DNA of 64,000 bases from Pseudomonas sp. NFIX28 (GTDB lineage: Bacteria; Pseudomonadota; Gammaproteobacteria; Pseudomonadales; Pseudomonadaceae), in contig NZ_FNPW01000001.1 of assembly GCF_900107395.1 (NCBI RefSeq), positions 468,077 through 532,076 on the forward strand, read 5' to 3'. Positions 8,336 to 17,845 of the stretch are shown here, piece after piece. The translations under genes and the position numbers were made by a program. The number at the start of each line of letters is the position of its first letter. Position 1 is the first letter of the stretch. The notes under the pieces were generated by a model. It made no database searches. It saw only the letters and a program-made list of their open reading frames with translations, and was not told the origin of the DNA.

Positions 8336-11089
8336 ATGAAGGACTCCATCGCATCCTCAATACCAGTTCGCAAGTCCATTCACTTTGATCAGTTGTGGCA
8401 ACAGGCTCAACTGGACCTCGGCTATTACGCGAGGGACAGTTGGAGCGATACCGCCGAGCACGATCCGGGTATTACTTTATTGCAAGGCATGAGTTTTGCC
8501 GTTTCGGACCTGGCCTATCGGCATACCTTGCCGTTGAGTGATTTGCTCACATCCAGGCAACAGAGCGGGGAAGGACTGTTTCCTGCCGATTTTGGCCCAC
8601 ATCAGGTTCTGACCGGCTCGCCTGTCACCGTGGATGACTATCGTCGGGCCATTCTGGATCTGCACAGCAGTGGCGATTCCAGCGGAAACTTCTACTTTCG
8701 CGATGTCCAGTTGTTATTACTGGATGAGAAAAGCGAAGATCATTACAGCTATTGGTTCGACCCCGTGTTTCGCGAGTTTCATTTTCGGCGCCCGGATAGC
8801 GAGGGTGCGGAACCTCAACTATTCATTCTGCAGGGTGGCTACCGACTGCTGGTCGAATTGAATCGGGGGGTAAAGCAAGCCGATGCCGAGCTGGCGTTGC
8901 GAGCGTTTCTTGCGGACAACCGCAATGTCTGTGAGTACGCCGGCCCCATTACCTGGCTGCAGCCACACGAAGTGAACGTTGAGCTGACCATCGAGTTGGA
9001 AGATGACTTTTGCGAGCCGGCAACGGTGCTGGCCAATATCTATACAGCCTTGGAATCCTACCTGAGCCCTCAACCCCAGCGCTATTGCGCAGCTGAACTG
9101 GCTGCGCAGGGACTGAGCAACGAAGCGATATATCAAGGGCCCCGACTTCAGCATGGCTGGATCACGGTGTTACCAGTGTCCCGGGATTATGCAGCGGACT
9201 CCACCTTGAGCATCAATCCCCTGGCCAGTGCGCTGTTGGCAATGGAAGGAGTGAAGCGCCTGGAAATATTGAATTTTGCGTCGGGAGGCTGGGAGGCGGT
9301 CCTGCCGGCCGGCATGTCTGTTCGTCTGTGGGGGGAAGATCCACTAGCGGTGCTGGCCGACGGTATTCAGGTCAAGCTGATGAAGCGTGGACAGCAGTTG
9401 AAAGCCAGCAAAGCGGAAATTGAACAGGCACTGCCCAAGGTTGCACTGATCAACGAACAACCTGTATTGCTGCCATACGGACGTTACCGTGATCCGGGGC
9501 GCAACTACCCAGTCAGCGACAAGATTCCACCTTGCTATCGCTTGCAGCAGCCCAGCACCGTGACCCAGGTACAACATCTGCACCAGTTCCTATTACCGTT
9601 CGAGCAGTTGCTGGCCAACGGTTGCGATCAGTTAGCCAATCTGCCGCATTTGCTGGCATTTGACCGTAGTGCCTCTGAGGATGGCCTGGTCATGGGAGGG
9701 CAATGGCCGTTTAGCGATGGTGCTTTGGCCAATACGGTTCATGCCGATTACTCGGGCCAGCTCAAACAATGGATTAAAGAACAACGCCAGGACTTCGACA
9801 AAGAGCTTTCGATCATTGGTTATCTGCTGGGATATTTCGGTGACAGCCGTTCAAACAGGACGTTGCTGAAAAATGTATCCAACGACGACTTTCTGACTAT
9901 TCAACGAGGTTATCTAAAACAACACAGCGTCTTGGGTTATGCCCGCAATCAGTTCCGCACCGGTGCCGTATCTGCACTCCAACGGCGCATTGCGGCACGA
10001 CTAGGCCTGGGAAAGGAACTGTTCGTTGCAGCGGCAGAGATGGAATTGGGAAACCTGCCATTCTATTTGGTCGAGCATATTAGCTTGTTGCCGCAGCAAC
10101 CCGATGCACGCTATGACGAGTTGCAACCCCTGAGTCTCGTCACGGTTGACGATCCGGACTCCCCTTCATGGTTGATTCTGACCTTGGACGATGAGGTGAC
10201 GGGATTGAGGCCAGGACTGTTGATTGAGTTGGTTATTCTGGACGAAGATAACTCTTCGTACAAAGTTCCTGCCTGCATGGTGGCCAAAGTTGCAGGCAAT
10301 ACCGTTCATCTGGATTTGCACGATAACCGTCAACTGTCCAGCAGCCTCGAGCAACTGATGGAGGCACAGTCGCAGCAAACGCTACGCTGGTCCAACAGCA
10401 AACTGTGGCTCAAGGAAATGACGTATGACTTTACATATGTCCAAGATCAGCCACTGGATCACCTACGGCCCTGGATTGAAACCGAGCCTTTCCCACGGAA
10501 TCTGCAGAATGACGACACTATTGCGATTTATCTGAAGTCTACCAAGGATGGCGATGCGATCACGGTGACCCATGCCAGGGTTGTGGAGATAAATACCATC
10601 AATAGGCAGTTGCGGATTGAATGGAAGTCGGGTCCGGCATTACCGGCACCAGAGCAGCAGCAAAACTATCGATGGCATGTAATCGAGACTGAAATTACCG
10701 ACCGTTTTTCTTTTGATGTGAGCCTGGTCTTCAATAGCGACCTGCTGGCCAACGCAATAGACCCCTATGTGATCGAGGCCTGGATCAAGAACATCATTCA
10801 GGATGAATTGCCTTGTCATGTATCGGCTCAACTGCTCTGGTTAAGTGATGTGGCGTTCAAGGACTTTGCCTGGACTTATGCACGTTGGCAGACACAAAAA
10901 AATGTTCAGTTGGGAGAGCTGTCTTATAACCTGATGCGGTTGTTAGCGCTCGGTATGCTGCCGACGGGAGAGCAGGGGATCAATGCCATGCGTATTGCGA
11001 CCGAACAGCAACAGATAACCGCCACCCAACCCGACTGGGATTTTGACTATATCGAAGAGAATGTACTGCTCTATACACCGCCCCTCTAA
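8336..11089 (+). CDS. eCIS baseplate protein, Afp12-like
   Basis: Second large baseplate protein, 917 residues, matching Afp12 in place and size. The N-terminus (IHFDQLWQQAQLDLGYYARD, then SDTAEHDPGITLLQGMSFAV) is the characteristic opening of this family, which carries a motif like DPGITLLE. The middle and C-terminal parts look alpha-beta mixed and have no extra recognised domain. AGGGGA precedes the ATG at good spacing. It presumably pairs with the preceding gene product to form the wedge, as in Afp and PVC particles. Confidence 0.85.
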   Translation: MKDSIASSIPVRKSIHFDQLWQQAQLDLGYYARDSWSDTAEHDPGITLLQGMSFAVSDLAYRHTLPLSDLLTSRQQSGEGLFPADFGPHQVLTGSPVTVDDYRRAILDLHSSGDSSGNFYFRDVQLLLLDEKSEDHYSYWFDPVFREFHFRRPDSEGAEPQLFILQGGYRLLVELNRGVKQADAELALRAFLADNRNVCEYAGPITWLQPHEVNVELTIELEDDFCEPATVLANIYTALESYLSPQPQRYCAAELAAQGLSNEAIYQGPRLQHGWITVLPVSRDYAADSTLSINPLASALLAMEGVKRLEILNFASGGWEAVLPAGMSVRLWGEDPLAVLADGIQVKLMKRGQQLKASKAEIEQALPKVALINEQPVLLPYGRYRDPGRNYPVSDKIPPCYRLQQPSTVTQVQHLHQFLLPFEQLLANGCDQLANLPHLLAFDRSASEDGLVMGGQWPFSDGALANTVHADYSGQLKQWIKEQRQDFDKELSIIGYLLGYFGDSRSNRTLLKNVSNDDFLTIQRGYLKQHSVLGYARNQFRTGAVSALQRRIAARLGLGKELFVAAAEMELGNLPFYLVEHISLLPQQPDARYDELQPLSLVTVDDPDSPSWLILTLDDEVTGLRPGLLIELVILDEDNSSYKVPACMVAKVAGNTVHLDLHDNRQLSSSLEQLMEAQSQQTLRWSNSKLWLKEMTYDFTYVQDQPLDHLRPWIETEPFPRNLQNDDTIAIYLKSTKDGDAITVTHARVVEINTINRQLRIEWKSGPALPAPEQQQNYRWHVIETEITDRFSFDVSLVFNSDLLANAIDPYVIEAWIKNIIQDELPCHVSAQLLWLSDVAFKDFAWTYARWQTQKNVQLGELSYNLMRLLALGMLPTGEQGINAMRIATEQQQITATQPDWDFDYIEENVLLYTPPL

Positions 11090-11488
11090 ATATATGAATG
11101 GGTAGCAGTCTGGTTCAGGCGTTGAGCTGCCATTGGCTCATGCTTACTTGGCATGAAGTTGTGCTGCCGCTGGTTTGAGACGGTCATCATTGGCTGTTTT
11201 TAGTAAAAAAGAATTCCCGCCAGAGCGAATTCAGACTTTGGATTGTCAGGTTTTTATTTTCTTGGCAACCTGAATCAGGAACTGGCGTTGCAATACGTAT
11301 CCGATCATTCAATGCATTTGAGCGAATATGATTGCGGTGAGTGCTGTTTAGCATGGCGAATGGCAGCCCATAAAACTCGCTTGTTGGTTGCTTGAGATTC
11401 TTATCGGTATTTGCAGATTGATAGAAACTTCAGGGCGAAAGTCCTGAGGGGCGGGTGAGTGTGCATTTAAACTAATATCAGAAGGAAT
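11090..11488. other. 399-base gap between baseplate and tail fibre genes
   Basis: No open frame of interest. The gap ends with AGAAGGA as the ribosome binding site of the fibre gene. It is long for an eCIS operon, so a separate promoter for the fibre is possible, but I cannot point to clear -35 and -10 boxes. Confidence 0.4.
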
Positions 11489-12853
11489 ATGAAAATGGTT
11501 GATACTGTTCCGGAGAATGCTGTAGGCCCTAGTGTTGAAACCCTCAAGGATATATTTGGGGTGCAGAAAGTCCCTTTGGCATCGAACTTTTCCGACTTGA
11601 TCGATATTGCAGACACGGGACGTAAAGCGGTGGGGTTGTCACCGGCGCAGGACGGTGTACCCGGTATCGGTCTGCAACTGGACAGTTCGCAGAAGCTGGC
11701 AGTGCGGCCAAAAGCCGAGAGCGGGGTCCGGGTTGATGGCGATGGTGTTGGCGTTATTCCCGATGTGAGTAAGGGCATTAAGGTTGATGCCAATGGTGTG
11801 GGTATTGTCGCTGATTCGAGCAAAGGCATTAAAGTGGATGTCAGCGGTATCGGTGTTGATTTCGGAGCCAGTCTGAAAGTGGCTAATGGCAAGTTGGAAG
11901 TGGCGGATTCTTTTGCCGCACCACCTAGTGCGCTTTCTGACGGTGTCGACTTTAACACTGTTGTACCTCCCGCCTATCGAGTTGGGGTGTACGCGGTGTC
12001 TAATGGATCGACGTATCTGAATCGACCAGCCACCGCCAACGGCTTGGCGGGAAATGCGTTCTTGATGATGTTTTCTCATGGCAGCAGCAACAGTAACGAC
12101 TGTACGCAGATCTACTTCAACGCTGTGGGCGGAATGTGGTTAAGAGCCAAGCACGATGGCGCGACGGTATTTACTGCCTGGGGGCGGGTGAATGCTGTTG
12201 TGGCAGATCCCGCTAAAGGGATTACGGTTAATGACAACGTGGTGGGGGTTAATCACGGTACCAGCCTGACGATGGCCAACGGTAAGTTGGAGGTTGCACC
12301 GAATGCTGGTATCCCCAGTGGATTGATCGTCATGTTTTCGGGGGCAGTGATTCCTGCAGGGTGGGCGCTGTGCGATGGCACCGGAGGTCGTCCGGATTTA
12401 CGGAATCGCTTTATTCTTGGGGGAAATTTATCTGAAGTTTCAGGCCGAAGCAGTGAAGTGGTAGATGGTGCAGCGAACAACAAGTCGAGCACGGTTAACA
12501 CTAGCTCGAGCCAACCGTCGATCAGAGTAACAGTTAATCCCCATACATTGACCGGTAGTCAGATACCAGGACATAACCATTTAGGTGGGCTTCAACTAAC
12601 TAATTATTATAACTGGGGCGATTTGATGTCCTACTATGGCTCCGTGCGCTATGGAAAGCCAAGTGGCAAGACTAATGTGATTAATGCAAATGGGCATAAC
12701 GATGGTTTGAGTACTAGCGTGCTTTCATACACTTCAACTACAGGGGGAGGGCAGGCTCATTCGCATGGTGGCAGTGCAGAACAGTCGGCACACTCGCACT
12801 CTGTAAACACAGTTCCTCCGTATTATATATTGGCATTCATTATGAAATTGTAA
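11489..12853 (+). CDS. eCIS tail fibre with pyocin-knob and collar domains
   Basis: Receptor-binding fibre, probably deciding target-cell choice. Residues 79-127 hold three tandem 17-residue repeats of the form GIKVDxxGVGxxxDxSK, and a related unit recurs at 243-262. Residues about 151-235 look like a pyocin-knob domain (YRVGVYAVSNGSTYLNRPAT through WLRAKHDGATVFTAWGRVN). From about residue 276 a phage tail-collar domain begins with SGLIVMFSGAVIPAGWALCD. The C-terminus has paired histidines (GHNH, AHSHGG, AHSHSV) and ends VPPYYILAFIMKL, like T4 gp12 and gp37-type tips that bind metal. AGAAGGA precedes the start. The position corresponds to Afp13. Confidence 0.88.
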   Translation: MKMVDTVPENAVGPSVETLKDIFGVQKVPLASNFSDLIDIADTGRKAVGLSPAQDGVPGIGLQLDSSQKLAVRPKAESGVRVDGDGVGVIPDVSKGIKVDANGVGIVADSSKGIKVDVSGIGVDFGASLKVANGKLEVADSFAAPPSALSDGVDFNTVVPPAYRVGVYAVSNGSTYLNRPATANGLAGNAFLMMFSHGSSNSNDCTQIYFNAVGGMWLRAKHDGATVFTAWGRVNAVVADPAKGITVNDNVVGVNHGTSLTMANGKLEVAPNAGIPSGLIVMFSGAVIPAGWALCDGTGGRPDLRNRFILGGNLSEVSGRSSEVVDGAANNKSSTVNTSSSQPSIRVTVNPHTLTGSQIPGHNHLGGLQLTNYYNWGDLMSYYGSVRYGKPSGKTNVINANGHNDGLSTSVLSYTSTTGGGQAHSHGGSAEQSAHSHSVNTVPPYYILAFIMKL

Positions 12854-13085
12854 TATTCAGTGCCGGTTTCCAAGTGAGATTTTTGGTGCGAAGGAAACTG
12901 TAAAAGAGTGCGACACATGAAGCCTACCTGGCGCAACACGAGGCCTCGATCTTTAATCGATGCTCCTGGTAATAGGTTTCATGACACCTGTGCTTCGTAA
13001 TCAAGGGCTTTGAAATCTGAAGCAAAGCAGTCTTTCATAGTTGTTTCATAAAACTTGTTGGAGATAATCAGGGAAGGGTATTTAT

Positions 13086-14801
13086 TTGAATAGCGTAGGA
13101 AAACTTCGCATCATACTTGATGTGCATTTGGACTTGGCCGAGCCCTTGCTCAAGCGTTGCCGACGCCTGTTCCATCAGCAGTGGCGAAGAGAGCTGGCGA
13201 CATTGATGCAGCCGATAGGCGAGGCGGCCCCACCCCTTAGGTTGCCCCCTATGATGCTGGACTTGGGCGAGATAACCCTGGCGCAGTTCGACACGCAGTT
13301 TTGCCAGCGGTTGCTATCAGCCCTGGCGGCGAAGCTGCAACCCGTGATGGCCGGCGCACTGCTCGACTCAGGTGTTTCCCCGGCGGGGACTGCGGACTGG
13401 CCGGCCGATTCGAGCATCAAGCTGGCGGATGAGCGGGGCATGCTGGTAAGCGATTCCCCTCTGCCAATGTCGGCCAAGGTGCGCAAGGCGAAAGCCGAGC
13501 TTCGTCCTGCAGTTGCGCAAACGGTCTTGTCGCAGTTTGCGGGTTTCCTGAAAAGTGGTGTTGCAACCGCTGCCTTGAGCGAGCACTTGGCCTGTTCATC
13601 AGATGCTTGGCTGCTGGCGCAGCTCAAGGCCGAACCTGGCGCATGGCGTTTGCTGCTCGCTGAATGCATCTTGAAGCCGAACGCTGTGGCGCGCCTGGTG
13701 CAAAGTGCAGGTGACGCGAGTTTGAGCGAGGTTTGCGGACTGTTGTTTGACCGCAGGGCGCAATGGCCGGCTCAGGACAAGCCGGCCTGGGCCTTCTGTC
13801 TGATGGTGGGGGCATTATTGACGCAGGTGCGGCGGACTCCCTGCGAGATCCCGATGCCGGACAACCCCTGGTTTGTGGAGCGCTTGTTACCGTCGCGCAA
13901 ATTGTCCCCCCGGGTGCTACCGCTCCTGGCCGATGCGCTCGTTCAACTGTCCGGGCATCTGCCATCGTCCGCATTAGCGGGGTGGTTGCGCTTGCTTTAC
14001 CTCGAGTCCGGGCAATGGCAGCACCTTGCCCCTTACTTGAGCCCTGCAAACCGTCAGCGCTTGCATCGGCTTCTGGGGGAGGGAGAAGGGCAAGGGCTGG
14101 AAGCCCCTGAACTATCGCCTGTTGCGCCTGAGTCGCTGCCGATGGCAACTCGGCAGGGCCAGGTCCTGGTGCCCGCTGGAGCCGTACAACCGGGCCAGAT
14201 TCCGACAGGCCCGACCCGATCTCTCGTGGAGCCTGGCTCCGCTTCTAGACCATCAGGGCGTCAAGGGGCAACCGGCGAAGACCAAGCGACAGCTATGCCC
14301 GAGGAGATGCTCGTCGATAACGCCGGCCTGGTCCTGCTCTGGCCCTTTCTGCCCGGTATGTTTCGCCGTTTGGGGCTGCTGGTCGAAGACCGCTTTGTCG
14401 ACAAGAGTGCGCAATGCCAGGCCGTGTGCTGGCTGGACGGGTGGTTATGGGGCGACCGGATGCAGGGCGAATGGCGCACACCGCTGACCAAGTTGATCTG
14501 CGGCTTGACGCTGGAAACCCCGCTGTTTCCATGGGCAGAACCGGATGCGACGGTACTGGCCAGCCTGGACCCGCTTTTACAATCGCTACCAGCACAAATC
14601 CCGACATTGGCAAGATGCAGCGCCGACGATCTACGTCGTTGGTTTCTGCAACGTCCTGGCAGCCTGTATTGGAAGGAACGACAGGTGCATGTGCAAGTGG
14701 AGCCGGATGCCTGTGACGTGTTGTTAGCGGATCTGCCCTGGTCGAGAGAACAATTGTTACTGCCCTGGCTGGAAAGCCCGTTGAAAGTTGTCTGGCCTTG
14801 A
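13086..14801 (+). CDS. CIS tape-measure protein (Afp14-like)
   Basis: Thought to set the length of the tube and sheath. The 571-residue product begins LRIILDVHLDLAEPLLKRCR and carries the family signature in its C-terminal part, NAGLVLLWPFLPGMFRRLGL at about residues 414-433, followed by WLDGWLWGD and LTKLICGL. These match the contractile injection system tape-measure family. The start is a TTG at 13086, preceded by AGGGAAGGG. No ATG upstream is in frame. By eye the gene is clearly richer in G and C than its neighbours on both sides, which suggests a separate history. Middle residues 340-400 look disordered. Confidence 0.8.
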   Translation: MNSVGKLRIILDVHLDLAEPLLKRCRRLFHQQWRRELATLMQPIGEAAPPLRLPPMMLDLGEITLAQFDTQFCQRLLSALAAKLQPVMAGALLDSGVSPAGTADWPADSSIKLADERGMLVSDSPLPMSAKVRKAKAELRPAVAQTVLSQFAGFLKSGVATAALSEHLACSSDAWLLAQLKAEPGAWRLLLAECILKPNAVARLVQSAGDASLSEVCGLLFDRRAQWPAQDKPAWAFCLMVGALLTQVRRTPCEIPMPDNPWFVERLLPSRKLSPRVLPLLADALVQLSGHLPSSALAGWLRLLYLESGQWQHLAPYLSPANRQRLHRLLGEGEGQGLEAPELSPVAPESLPMATRQGQVLVPAGAVQPGQIPTGPTRSLVEPGSASRPSGRQGATGEDQATAMPEEMLVDNAGLVLLWPFLPGMFRRLGLLVEDRFVDKSAQCQAVCWLDGWLWGDRMQGEWRTPLTKLICGLTLETPLFPWAEPDATVLASLDPLLQSLPAQIPTLARCSADDLRRWFLQRPGSLYWKERQVHVQVEPDACDVLLADLPWSREQLLLPWLESPLKVVWP

Positions 14802-14986
14802 GGTCGACATCAAGCCAAAAGCGGAAGCGGTTTTATTCTAGCCACACAATCATCTGATTTAGTACTTCGCATTGCGGTGGTTAATTCGCCGCCCTAGCAT
14901 CGAAAACAGGCCCAGGCCTTGTCCTCTAAATAATAGCGCCAATAACAACCCACTATGGCTACAAACAAAATAGGGAGTTACATGGA

Positions 14987-16219
14987 ATGCCAAATAACCG
15001 AGCACAGACAGCGGAGCTGAGAAAGAACTGGTTTCTTGGTAAGACCGAAGATTCTGTCAACGATAAAAGAGCAAGAATTAGCAGGTCGTTCAGCGAAAGT
15101 GGCAGCCCCAGCAATGTTCTATCCGACGAACAGTCTTCTGCTTCCGAAACGCTTGCATCCTCGACTGAAGTCGGTTTGCCCGGAATTGAATCTGGTAGCG
15201 TCGAAAACTCTCTTGACAGCTCTACTATCGATCATGATGTCTCCACGATGGAGAATGATTTCGAAGACCCCAGATACAAGTGGAGAACTTATGACGCACC
15301 AGAAGCGATTATCAAGGCTCATTTGTTTCGTTCGGCCTGCCAAAAACAGATTAATGAAATAATCGAATTCATGAAAGGGCAACTCGATCCTGAAGTATTC
15401 AAGCGTGAAGCCAGAAAACACACGGCTCTTTTTGCCGTGAAAGCCAGCTCCGAGATGGCGCTTGGTGTGGGTATAACGGCTGGGGCGTCAATTGCTGGCG
15501 CAGCACTTGGTACTTTGGTTTTTCCAGGGGTGGGGACGGGAATCGGTGCTGCAGCAGGTGCAGGTATTGGGCTGGCCGGTAAAACGCTGATGAAAGAAGT
15601 TAGCGATAAGGCCTTTTCTAAAATAGGCGGCAAAGCGAAGGTCCAGAAAACACTTTATCCCAAGACTTCGAAGATACGAAAATCTGTAGATAAAGAAGTT
15701 TTTGACCCCTACCTCGTTGCAAAAGTCCTGCGACCACTGCAAGAAATCTTTAGCGCAAGGGAAGGGGGACTTTTTGTCGGAAAAAAAGTACTGCAATCAG
15801 CATCGAGCGGCCTTGCCAAAAAAGGCATTGAGGTCGCGACAGGCTTTACTTATGCCCCGGCCTTTCCGTTGGTAAGCACACTTGAAGAGGTAAACGACTA
15901 TCAAAAAGCAAAATACACAACCAGTGCAAAACTAAACAAGCTGGACAGGCTGCTTGTCGAGATCGAACAGCTATCGCGTCTACAACAGAACGTTGTATCT
16001 GAAGCATTCGAAGAGTTGGACTACGGTGTCGTCCAGCTTAGAGACACGCTAGATGTCATCGATGTTTTTGACGGGCTCAAGAAGCTTGGCGTTGTCGACG
16101 AGACTCAGGTCCTTACATCCGCAAGCATGGCAGATACACACGTTTCCCTTTTGGAACTCGTTCAGTTTGCTCGCAGCTTGATTGACCAAGCCCGGTACCC
16201 CGAAAGACCTCACAACTGA
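14987..16219 (+). CDS. unrecognised 410-residue protein, candidate eCIS cargo
   Basis: I do not recognise a family. Residues 1-90 are polar, rich in serine and basic residues and probably disordered, resembling the loading segments reported for eCIS cargo. Residues about 155-205 form a long glycine-alanine hydrophobic stretch (ITAGASIAGAALGTLVFPG and more), like the Gly-zipper membrane segments of pore-forming or translocated proteins. Residues 300-410 look helical and possibly coiled. GGGAG precedes the ATG. It is the last gene of the injection locus on this strand, directly after the tape-measure gene, where Afp and PVC loci keep accessory and toxin genes. Being cargo is an inference from position and composition; a chaperone or regulator is also possible. 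Confidence 0.55.
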   Translation: MPNNRAQTAELRKNWFLGKTEDSVNDKRARISRSFSESGSPSNVLSDEQSSASETLASSTEVGLPGIESGSVENSLDSSTIDHDVSTMENDFEDPRYKWRTYDAPEAIIKAHLFRSACQKQINEIIEFMKGQLDPEVFKREARKHTALFAVKASSEMALGVGITAGASIAGAALGTLVFPGVGTGIGAAAGAGIGLAGKTLMKEVSDKAFSKIGGKAKVQKTLYPKTSKIRKSVDKEVFDPYLVAKVLRPLQEIFSAREGGLFVGKKVLQSASSGLAKKGIEVATGFTYAPAFPLVSTLEEVNDYQKAKYTTSAKLNKLDRLLVEIEQLSRLQQNVVSEAFEELDYGVVQLRDTLDVIDVFDGLKKLGVVDETQVLTSASMADTHVSLLELVQFARSLIDQARYPERPHN

Positions 16220-16803
16220 TCTTCCACAATTGAGCGGATCGAGTTCTGGACTAACACCAGGATTCAGTCCGCTCGCTTTCTTGCGGAGCGTTTCTGTTGC
16301 GCCTTCCCTGCTAACGATGCGGGTTTCACCGGCCCGCTCCTACAGCGGCGTTGTTGCCGTTTGGTAAAAATCAGCTTTCATACAGCGCAGCGGTGGCGCC
16401 AAATCATTGCTCGACCGACCCACTCCGTGACTTAGCCTGGGGTCCGGTCTCTCCTGCCAGATCTTGTCGGTTGCTGCATCCAGGAATGGTGGCGGCGCGA
16501 TCCGGTTCCTTCAGTTCCTCTAGACGTTTTTTACCGCGGTGGGTCATCAGGCCTCTCGACTGCCTGGCGCACGGTTGCAGTGTTTTGCTGCATGGGCTGC
16601 CCCACTTTTGCGATCAAGCGATGGCCGGGCGACAGCTTCAGGCTAAATGCGGCACTTAAGGATATGCCCGAGGCGGGCCTGCCCAGGGCAAGGTGAGCCA
16701 GGAGGGGCTTGTCCCGGCCTCCGGGTGCCGGTATTGATGCCGGGAGATGGGCCAAGTCCAACGTCGACGGTGTCGACTTTGCGCGGATTAATGGTAAGAA
16801 AAG

Positions 16804-16840
16804 CGCCGCCGGATGTGCTAATGCATACCGGCGGCGTCTT
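16804..16840 (+). terminator. intrinsic terminator candidate, plus strand
   Basis: Nine-base stem CGCCGCCGG paired with CCGGCGGCG across an A/T-rich loop, followed by TCTTT. It would end transcription coming from the eCIS side, although it lies almost 600 bases after the last gene. Confidence 0.55.
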
Positions 16841-16862
16841 TGAAGAGTCGTGCCTGATCTAA

Positions 16863-16898
16863 AACAGCACCCCGAGCTTTTTGGCTCGGGCGCTGCAC
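16863..16898 (-). terminator. intrinsic terminator for the Rhs genes
   Basis: Read on the minus strand, GCCCGAGC and GCTCGGGG pair across a CAAAAA loop, the stem extends with CAGC/GCTG, and TGTTTT follows. It starts about ten bases after the stop of the Rhs core gene. Confidence 0.65.
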
Positions 16899-16908
16899 GG
16901 CGAGTCGT

Positions 16909-17727
16909 TTAGATCAGCCCTGTGCTGAGCCCAGGTCGAATGCCGGGTTGGATCGACCGTAAACCGATGTTGGACAAAATGCCGGGTTGATTGGGCGGAT
17001 AGGAAAGCCCGCGGGGCATGCCCAAGGCCCTGGCAGGGAATTTTGACAATATTCCACCACCCAGGACCATACCGATCCCCGCCAACGTAAAGGCAAATCC
17101 AACGCCTCTCAGGGCAGGGCTGTCGCTCGCCACTCCTGCGAATATCAGGCCGGAGCCTGTCAATGTGGTCAGAACGCCGCTGCCTTGCAAAAGATTTGCC
17201 GTTCCGCCGCCCAATCCCGCACCGACGGCGAAGGAAGCTGCGCCCAACCCATAGGATATCCACCCCAGTTGTTCGGCATATTTGATGTCGCCCCGCGCGT
17301 CATAGACAGCCGAGGCGATTCCCGTGCCGATGGCGCTCAAACCAAGACCGGCAGCCGCGACCCCGATGGCCAATGCCGTTAAAGACAGGCTGGCTCCACC
17401 GGTAGGAATAGCAAGCACCACACCGGCTACTGTGCCCACTATTCCAAGGATGGTTCCACCCACGGCTTGCCAGCTGATATGACCCGTGGGGTCTATGTAG
17501 TTGATCGGGTCCAGCTGGCAGTACTGATATCGATTGATACCGGCTGCTCCGAACGGGCTCAGGCTGTCGGGTGAATAGAATGTACGCAACATTGGGCTGT
17601 AGGCGCGATAGCCGTTACCCAACAGATAAGTGTTAGACACACAGTCATGAATAAAACCATTGAAGCCACGGGTATTACTGTCGACCAAGAACGCAGCGGT
17701 GGTGGAAATGTTGTTAGCGGTTGTCAT
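16909..17727 (-). CDS. Rhs core-domain protein with hydrophobic C-terminal tip
   Basis: A 272-residue protein that looks like the detached C-terminal end of an Rhs/TccC-type toxin. Residues about 19-80 carry the Rhs-associated core, with LLGNGYRAYSPML, FYSPDSLSPFG, NRYQYCQLDPINYID and the closing DPTGH. In intact Rhs proteins the DPxG region marks where the shell ends and the variable toxin begins. The remaining ~185 residues are glycine-, alanine- and leucine-rich (AVGGTILGIVGTVAGVVL and similar) with several likely membrane-spanning helices and no enzyme motif I know. It has its own start with AGGTG about eight bases upstream and is in another frame than the long Rhs gene 118 bases before it. 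No small immunity-like gene follows. Confidence 0.75.
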   Translation of the reverse strand: MTTANNISTTAAFLVDSNTRGFNGFIHDCVSNTYLLGNGYRAYSPMLRTFYSPDSLSPFGAAGINRYQYCQLDPINYIDPTGHISWQAVGGTILGIVGTVAGVVLAIPTGGASLSLTALAIGVAAAGLGLSAIGTGIASAVYDARGDIKYAEQLGWISYGLGAASFAVGAGLGGGTANLLQGSGVLTTLTGSGLIFAGVASDSPALRGVGFAFTLAGIGMVLGGGILSKFPARALGMPRGLSYPPNQPGILSNIGLRSIQPGIRPGLSTGLI

Positions 17728-17845
17728 GTTGATTCACCTGTTTGTTTCAATTGAAGGCGCCGATCGAGACCTGTTTGATGAAAAACTGGAGGGCTGCCAT
17801 GAATGGCAGGCTCTGGTTTATTCGGCATAGGAATTGCGTTTGGTA

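Larger units (their letters stand above)
16220..16908. other. 689-base non-coding gap between convergent genes
   Basis: No credible gene is seen on either strand; the open frames here are short, lack ribosome binding sites and match no family I know. The right half holds two hairpins listed separately as terminators. A fragment CCGGCCCGCTCCTACAG near 16330 resembles half of a Pseudomonas REP element. Confidence 0.4.

Noticed and set aside
239..14801. R-type pyocin or P2-like prophage tail
   Set aside because: The fibre has a pyocin-knob domain and the holin is pyocin-like, but the tube, spike and baseplate genes follow Afp/PVC order rather than P2 order.
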